From Dysidea avara (taxonomy: Eukaryota > Porifera > Demospongiae > Dictyoceratida > Dysideidae): 64,000 nt of DNA. A program made the translations under genes and the position numbers. Within the stretch, counting starts at the first letter, position 1, and each line of letters begins with the position of its first letter. Below the pieces are notes generated by a model that was not told the DNA's origin, made no database searches, and saw nothing but the letters and a program-made list of their open reading frames with translations. The stretch is taken from positions 46,158,075 to 46,222,074 of the forward strand of contig NC_089274.1 of assembly GCF_963678975.1 (NCBI RefSeq), in the 5' to 3' direction. Positions 24,601 through 64,000 of the stretch are shown in pieces.

Positions 24601-25134
24601 CTAAATTCTGGGTTCTGTCTGACAGAAACAGCATCAAAGTTAGAAGGAGGGGTAGCTGTATCAAGATTGGAACAATTTGGACATACAAAGTTTGCTTCAG
24701 AACTTCCCAATCTCTGACTTTCAGCAAGTGAAAACCCTAAACAATCATAATGGTACCATACACAACAACCCTCACGTTGTCGATCACAATTGAGCATTAA
24801 CCGGCCGTCATCACGTCCCCCACAGCAGCACCACTTTCTATTCGACTCAGTGTCATCCACACTGGACGACGGAAAATCATCAGCAGAAACAGCAGCTTCA
24901 CGCGCGCAGATACGAGCACTTCGACGCAGCATAATCAGAGGTTAACTGAAATAAAGCCCACCACGACCTGAAAAACAGGTAAGAGAAAGCAACCGTTACA
25001 AACCAGCAGCAACGTACACCTTATTTGAAGACCGTCTACAGTCCTAAAGCGTATCAGTTGCTGAAAGAAAGGCCACTAAGACTCAACATCCGATCAGGGT
25101 CGCCAGGCCATCCTCCACGCGATCACGTGATTAG
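21618..25134 (-). mobile_element. REL-type non-LTR retrotransposon, apparently full length
   Basis: A single long ORF (21762-24932) lies between a ~200-base 5' region and a ~145-base 3' UTR that ends in poly(A) on the minus strand (poly(T) at 21618-21629). A probable imperfect 7-bp target duplication, GGAACGC / GGATCGC, flanks it. It interrupts the terminal block of copy B; joining the flanks restores sequence seen intact in copy D near 60855. Confidence 0.82.
21762..24932 (-). CDS. Retrotransposon polyprotein: PHD finger - reverse transcriptase - REL endonuclease
   Basis: 1056 residues, uninterrupted. Residues ~34-88 form a PHD-type zinc finger (CCCGG, NCD, C-x-W-HYDCLGF, CPNC). The RT spans roughly 330-700: AAGPSGVDAY, RLIPLDKRPGVRPIGIGDVP, motif A LLVDASNAFN (~481-490), motif B TTQGDPLAMAMY (~536-547), and catalytic AWFADDA (~568-574). 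Near the C-terminus come a zinc knuckle (CVCG..H...C) and a restriction-like endonuclease segment, with R-A-D followed by FFDVRVFHP and a downstream VEF.SFTPL. It would nick target DNA and reverse-transcribe its own RNA. All core catalytic residues look present, so the copy may be young. The start is the first ATG of the frame. The clade (R2/R4/NeSL/CRE-like) is not assigned. Confidence 0.85.
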   Translation of the reverse strand: MLRRSARICAREAAVSADDFPSSSVDDTESNRKWCCCGGRDDGRLMLNCDRQREGCCVWYHYDCLGFSLAESQRLGSSEANFVCPNCSNLDTATPPSNFDAVSVRQNPEFSDSYSVSKFKPCTDFMWNDVTGERACEFFTSAYEEVIHWKPNIFLIPFGKAGKLFVQELARLYQAFAEDSALGSVALLACSVMQPLLLQKPHQQSRAKDHSVHLLRRLNLWSKGSFDALLKEGRCIQDHLSRSLSSKRKSDDKSRLFDHLMSEGKVSMALHLLSTDSKGGVLSLDSMIPSGRDSSGQPIVRTARDILLEKHPLGRPANPSVLLNTNYKAPSHDPILFECLTSEVIKWASLHTNGAAGPSGVDAYAWRRMCTSFTEASAGLCKALASVSRYLCTSPVKDPVALMPFVACRLIPLDKRPGVRPIGIGDVPRRIVAKAILFVIGEDVISAAGPLQTCAGHAAGSEAAVHAMKEMFENGNCEAALLVDASNAFNCVNRQAALHNISVLCPSFATVLHNTYGAPVRLFVVGEGEIQSTEGTTQGDPLAMAMYALAVVPLIRHLRTTVPDVSQAWFADDATGVGSLSKLFSWWQHLSSVGPDYGYFTNATKTVLIVKPEHLSTAQLIFADSNIQITARGQRHLGAALGTRDFAEEYVASKVESWTAEVSALAGIASSRPHAAYCAFTHGMMGRWVYLMRTIPNISSLLQPLEDAIRLKLFPSITGHVACATGERELFSLPCRFGGLGMGDPTAFCESQFDASLRITAPLKDLIISQVAHAHPPDTRSIKAQVHQHRREASKKRALEIRNGLSSQLQRAIDLNSEPGASSWLLALPLQDQGYHLTKQEFWDALHLRYGWTLLNTPSHCVCGSPFTADHAMICRHGGLTFVRHNDLRDTTAELLSNVCTNVAIEPPFQSLSGEELIPRSANCQDDARADIHARGFWGRRQSAFFDVRVFHPNAQSYRNVSIPSVYRRHEMQKKREYGDRVCEVEFASFTPLVFATTGGMGKEAITFYRRLAELLSKHSALSYSSTLAWIRCTLSFSLLRSATMCIRGSRSISFR

Positions 25135-25340
25135 GGATCGCTTGAAGCGATTTCGCTCTAATTTTGAATGTGGAGTGCTGAAGGTGAAGGGAGTGTCCAC
25201 AGCAAAAATCGTCTTGTTTCATCAAGGCAGCACAGAGCTACGGAGGTGCGAAAATTGCGTTTTCTGTCTTTCTGTCAATATACTCACGGGTGTTACGCGC
25301 CGGCTTCTTGGGCCGCACGACACACTACCATGTGTCTTGA
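25135..25340 (+). repeat. Terminal block of copy B, right part with 3' hairpin
   Basis: Resumes the terminal block (GAAGCGATTTCGCTCTAATT) and runs to CGCGCCGGCTTCTTGGGCCG, then the hairpin ACACACTACCATGTGT and CTTGA. One loop-side base differs from other copies (A for G). Confidence 0.85.
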
Positions 25341-25990
25341 TCTGATATCCATAATGTTCTATCGAAACATCAATACAGTTTCAGATCTGTGAAACACAAC
25401 TCTAACTATCATCGATGATCTTGCTAATGACAGAAAACAAGTTGACACCTGCATGCTTGGTTTCTCCAAAGGCTTTTGACAAGGTACCCCACCAACGACT
25501 CCTGAATTCTATGGTATTACTGGTGGCGCTTGCAACTTTCTTATCAGATCATTCTCAACAAGTAGCTATAAACAGTGTGTTGTCTTCTCCATGTAAGGCC
25601 AACTCTGGAATATTTAATTGGGCCCAGTGCTCTTCCTTGTGTACATCAAAGACATAGCAGATGGTGTACAAAGTCAATTTCATTTATTTGCAGATGACTG
25701 TATAATAATAATTATATAGAACAATAAACTCTCCTGAAGATCATACAATGTTAAAGCCAGTTATCCAAGTGGGATACAACCTGGCAAATGGAATTTAATT
25801 CTAGGAATATCATATCTCCACACTACAAGTAGCTACAATGTATGAACTCAACTGAAGTCAGTGAAAGAACATGAATATCTTGAGAGTCTAGATCAATGGC
25901 AAACTCCCTTGTAACAAAGCAAATCAAACACTGGTATTCCTACAGACATTTAAGAACTTTCCCTACTTACTTGAAAGCACAAGCATGCAA
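25341..25990 (+). pseudogene. 3' half of the LINE ORF2 split by copy B
   Basis: Continues the fragment at 16330-16962. Broken frames give DIHNVLSKHQYSF, DDLANDRKQVDTCMLGFSKA, FDKVPHQRLL (RT motif A), a GP.LFLVYIKDIADGVQ segment (after motif B) and HLFADDC (motif C). Stops and indels are frequent, so it is dead. Confidence 0.75.
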
Positions 25991-26264
25991 TGGTTCCACT
26001 ACTTGAATATTGCTATTTGGGAACCAGTGGCGTATCTAGACTCTATGGGTTGGTAGGGCACAAGAGCAAAAAAAAAAAAAAAAAACAGTCGCAGCCTGCT
26101 TACTATAGCATGCATGCAAGCCTTATATTACTGATAAAATACATAAAAATCTTAGCATAGTTTGCTATAGTGCTTCTTTGAATAGTGTGACTGCTTTATT
26201 AGAGTGATTGACTGCTCTTTTAGAATATCTCACGATCTCACATAACAAAATTCTTTGATAGGGC

Positions 26265-26512
26265 ACAGGCCCACCCCTAGATATGAGATTAATCTCCCCT
26301 AGATATGATATATGATATATTCTTCACTCGTTCCAGCGTTAATCGGATGGCTGCAGGTTTGAGGCCGCCCAGGTCCAGTCATGAATTTTTTCTCCTTTCT
26401 CCACCTTTTCAAACATACTTTCATTAAACAGACTGTAGGACCAGGTGTCCTACAGACCTTCAGCATTTGTGCTGTGGAGTCTTAATAAATAAATAAATTT
26501 AAAAAAATGTAT
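26265..26512 (+). mobile_element. tRNA-derived SINE
   Basis: An internal pol III B-box-like sequence GGTTTGAGGCC (about 26356) is followed by a non-tRNA body and a simple A-rich tail (AATAAATAAATAAATTTAAA, about 26483-26505). The A-box is poorly kept. It lies just beyond the receptor gene's stop codon on the opposite sense. Confidence 0.6.
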
Positions 26513-26552
26513 GCAAACACAATGACATATAGACATATTGGTAGCCCACACA

Positions 26553-26558
26553 TTTATT
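26553..26558 (-). promoter_or_regulatory. Candidate poly(A) signal AATAAA for the CCP receptor gene
   Basis: AATAAA on the minus strand about 120 bases past the receptor stop codon, in an AT-rich 3' UTR-like stretch. Confidence 0.5.
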
Positions 26559-26679
26559 AACATTTTCATAAAATTATCAATCACAAATTGAAGTAAAAAC
26601 ATCTTAAAGTAAAGCTTGTCCTTAAAGGTACAGTATATATATATATGCTACTAGTTAGCACATAACCATAATCAGTCAC

Positions 26680-61452
<34,773 letters not shown>

Positions 61453-61676
61453 CTAGTATTCATTTAAAGGCATACGTTTAGTGTAATGATAATACACCTA
61501 AAATATAAAATACACTATCAAAAATAAAGGACAAATAATTTAGAAGGTTACTGCTAGTTTTCAAAACTTTTTGGTATTAACAAAACACATTTAACTAGAT
61601 AAGCCCGTTAATCAGTAGAGGTACGTATAATTCAAAGGAAGACAATTTGTTGCTAGGATTACCTGTATGTATATAT

Positions 61677-61697
61677 GCGTGTGTGTGTGTGTGTGTG

Positions 61698-61728
<31 letters not shown>
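61677..61728. repeat. (GT)n microsatellite
   Basis: About 26 GT units with one GC interruption, immediately before a tRNA-like SINE head. Confidence 0.95.
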
Positions 61729-61729
<1 letters not shown>

Positions 61730-61739
61730 ATAATTATGA

Positions 61740-61865
61740 GGCAGCATAGCCAACTGGTAAGAGCGTTGGCCTGGTAATTGAAAGGTTCCAGGTTCAATTC
61801 CTGGTTATGTCACTTTGTTTCTTTGAGCAAAAAATTTTATTCAGTCTACCCAGGTATATAATGAG
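61740..61865 (+). mobile_element. tRNA-derived SINE head and conserved body
   Basis: A-box TAGCCAACTGG and B-box GGTTCAATTCC are intact, and the T arm is a perfect CCAGG/CCTGG stem. The acceptor and anticodon stems do not pair, so it is not a working tRNA. It is followed by CTTTGTTTCTTTGAGCAAAA and TCAGTCTACCCAGGTATA, which resemble the conserved central region of a SINE superfamily widespread in animals (from memory, MetaSINE-like). Confidence 0.65.
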
Positions 61866-62612
61866 GACCTGGCCCCACCTCATGAGACCTGGACAGTCTT
61901 TCTGCTGGTTACTAGTCCTGTCCCAACTGCACAAGACTCAAGTGCCTGCGCAGTGCACAGGAATCCCAGTGCTGGTTCACTGGGCAGTAATAGCTGTGCT
62001 TTGCAGAGCTGCTATAGGCTTTGCTTTGTGTGTGATGATTGGGTTGTTGGATACTTGGTATACCTCGGTACCCCATAGAGATCAGTGGGACAACTTGTAT
62101 AATGAAAGGATGTGAATCAGTCAGCTTCTATCTAGAGCAACTTTACCAACAGTAGAGTATACAAAGCGCAGCAGGACATTCAGTAGGAAGCAAGATAAGG
62201 CAAGACATATCTGTATTGAATGTGAAGCCAGTGCATCAAAAACAGTGTGCTGCTTGTGGAAGATGGTGTAGGAGAAAGGGGGGGCCTTGCTGTATGAACC
62301 CACTGTAACATTTCAGAACAAGTACCAACTTCAGCAGTGGACAACAGAGTGCATTGCTCTATATGTGAAAGATCAATTAACTGGCCTAGCTATCTGAAAC
62401 GACACAAGAATCTGGCAAAAATATCACTGCCGGCAGAGTCAATTATTACTGTCTGACATAGGCCATTTGTCAGGCAAATATCATTCATGGCCAACCATAA
62501 TGGAACCTGCCTGACATAAATGTCAGATCAAAATAGAAGGAAGTTGTAGAGTTTTTATAGCAAAGCATTGTCAATAATAGCAAAACGCAATTTGACAACA
62601 ATGATTGTATTA
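61866..62612. other. Non-coding stretch, no gene recognised
   Basis: Follows the SINE body. The + strand open frame of about 100 codons here has no recognisable features and begins within the SINE. Confidence 0.4.
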
Positions 62613-63050
62613 TCATGAACCACGATAGTGGGTTCATAATAGAGATCGCCCATGTTTTATGCAAAAATCCTAATAGAATGCACACCTAAAAACCACCTTG
62701 AAAAGCATCCTTCAACTCAAAACAACCTTCTGGTAGTTTTTTGCAATGGGTATAGGTCCACTAGTAAGTATCAAGTGAAAAGGAAACAGTACGTGTATTT
62801 CAGACAAAACTGAAAATTGCCATTTTGTTCATCATGAACCACGATAGTGGGTTCATAATAGGGATCGCCCATGTTTTTTGCAAAAATCCTAATAGAACGC
62901 ACACCTAAAAACCACCTTGAAAAGCATCTTTCAGCTCAAAACAATCCTCTGGTGTTTCTTTGCAATGAGTATAGGTCCACTAGTAAGTATCAAGTGAAAA
63001 GGAAACAGTATGTGTATTTCAGACAATACTGAAATTTGCCAGTTTGTTCA
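62613..63050. repeat. 219-bp direct tandem duplication
   Basis: Two units, 62613-62831 and 62832-63050, each starting TCATGAACCACGATAGTGGG, about 95% identical. Confidence 0.85.
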
Positions 63051-63068
63051 TATTATTATTATTCATAA

Positions 63069-64000
63069 TCAAGACACACGATAGTGTGTCGTGCGGCCCA
63101 AGAAGCCGGCGTGCCACACCGTGAGTATATTAACAGGAAGAAAACGCAATTTTCGCACCTATGTAGCTCTGTGATCCCTTATTCGATTGGCACCAAATTT
63201 GCTACAGACGTGCCGGCCAGTTATGGGAGTCTGCATACCAAATTTGAAGAACATCGGTCCAGCCACTTCCGAGATATGAGCGGACAAAAGTTCGTTTTAA
63301 TTTCTTCGTTTTTTTCTTCTTCTACTTCTTCATTTCGCACACTTTGCAAAATCCGCCATAAAACACGAATGCGTGCTCCAATCGAGCTGAAATTTGGCAC
63401 ACGTGAAGGGCTCATTAAGGCGGATCTCAGTACCAACTTTGGTAGGAATCCGATGAACATTCACGGAGTTATGACCAATTATTCGCGTAAAATATGATCG
63501 AAGGTCTGTCACGCCCACAGGGTAAACCCCTTGAAGGAATGAGTTGAAAATTGCTATGTCGATGGAGTAACCATTGTAGGAGTGCCTTTTTGTGGTTTGA
63601 AATGAATCGAGATAAAGACCATGGAGATATGACACAAAACCCAACCTGTGTCACAATTACGCGATCGATTTTTATGAATAAAAAAAACTATTAGTTTTCA
63701 CGCAAAACTATTAGTTTTCACGCGTACCAGGCAAACTGCCTAGAGCAATGAGCTGAAAATCGGTGTGTAGCTGGAATAATCATCATAGAAAGTCCTTGCA
63801 GTAGTACAGAAGAATCGGATCACAAACCACTGAGTCAGGATTCGAAAGCCAACTACGTGTTGCAAATGCGAGATCGAGATACTCTAATAGAACAGTCACC
63901 CTAATAGAGCATTCGGCTACGTTTATAACTTCCTCCATTAAAGAATTATATTACATTGCAAGTTATTCTGTAGGGAATTCAGCTACAACCAGTTAATTTG
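63069..64000 (-). mobile_element. Composite element copy E, reversed, cut by window end
   Basis: Reading on +, starts TCAAGACACACGATAGTGTG (the 3' hairpin reversed) preceded by A, passes through the terminal block in reverse to GAGATACTCTAATAGAACAG (about 63874), and enters the first array units (CAGCTACAACCAG) at the window edge. The hairpin loop is GATA rather than GGTA. A short duplication, AACTATTAGTTTTCACGC, occurs twice near 63687-63722. Confidence 0.82.

Larger units (their letters stand above)
16963..25340 (+). mobile_element. Composite element copy B (8.4 kb) inserted in a LINE
   Basis: Parts in order: foldback 16963-17342; inverted copy of flanking LINE DNA 17343-17427; a second right foldback arm 17428-17581; linker 17582-17754; tandem array 17755-18897 and 20855-21000; foldback satellite 18898-20850 within the array; terminal block 21003-21617 plus 25135-25340, interrupted by an REL-type retrotransposon. 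The left and right flanks are adjacent pieces of the same old LINE (SHVMNY | DIHNVLSKHQYSF after allowing a one-base shift), so the whole assembly entered, or was built in, a single target site. Flanks read A before the 5' TC and T after the 3' TTGA. Confidence 0.82.

Noticed and set aside
11025..25340. Helitron Rep/helicase gene within copies A or B
   Set aside because: No HUH Rep motif or helicase-like frame was seen; the only long frame is the nested retrotransposon.
61740..61813. Functional tRNA gene (anticodon GGT)
   Set aside because: Pol III boxes and T arm are good, but the acceptor and anticodon stems contain several mismatches and a SINE body follows directly.

Overview
The window is eukaryotic, intron-rich, AT-rich and dominated by transposable elements. 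A protein-tyrosine kinase lies next to a multi-CCP (sushi) transmembrane receptor, among foldback elements, SINEs and non-LTR retrotransposons. This suggests an early-branching invertebrate, most probably a demosponge. The organism call is inference; the gene calls come from the sequence.

Host genes. (1) A small, unrecognised gene model on + (2870-7125) has five phase-compatible exons and an N-terminal signal-peptide-like segment. (2) On -, converging with it, six exons (7233-15687) encode an essentially complete tyrosine kinase catalytic domain; its N-terminal part was not found. (3) On -, a receptor gene occupies 26680 to at least 61452. It has ten extracellular CCP exons, all of phase 1-1, and a final exon with a membrane helix and a tail carrying four NPxY motifs. 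Its 5' end lies beyond the window. One CCP exon (43257-43992) is broken by a 340-bp insertion with a 10-bp target duplication and also by a frameshift.

Mobile DNA. The main architecture is a family of 3.5-9.4 kb composite elements, here called A-E: A 11025-14478, B 16963-25340, C 46249-50235 reversed, D 51627-61065, and E 63069 to the window end, reversed. Each complete copy has a foldback palindrome at its 5' end, then a tandem array of ~31-bp units, then a conserved ~800-bp terminal block that ends in a hairpin. Copy B splits an old LINE, and the two LINE halves are contiguous, so palindrome, array and terminal block moved as one unit. The termini (A^TC at the 5' end; hairpin then TTGA^T at the 3' end; no long target duplication) recall Helitron/Helentron-type non-autonomous elements, but no Rep/helicase gene is present.

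Nested in these copies are an apparently intact PHD-RT-REL endonuclease retrotransposon (in B), an APE-type LINE with two frameshifts (in D), and a ~1.95-kb foldback element built of 9-bp satellite units (in B). Elsewhere there are four hAT-like non-autonomous elements with 8-bp target duplications, a TTAA-flanked element, several hairpin MITEs, tRNA-derived SINEs, and a perfect 604-bp tetranucleotide tract that reads (CCTG)n on the strand of the receptor transcript.

No rRNA gene, functional tRNA gene, CRISPR array or bacterial-type operon was seen.
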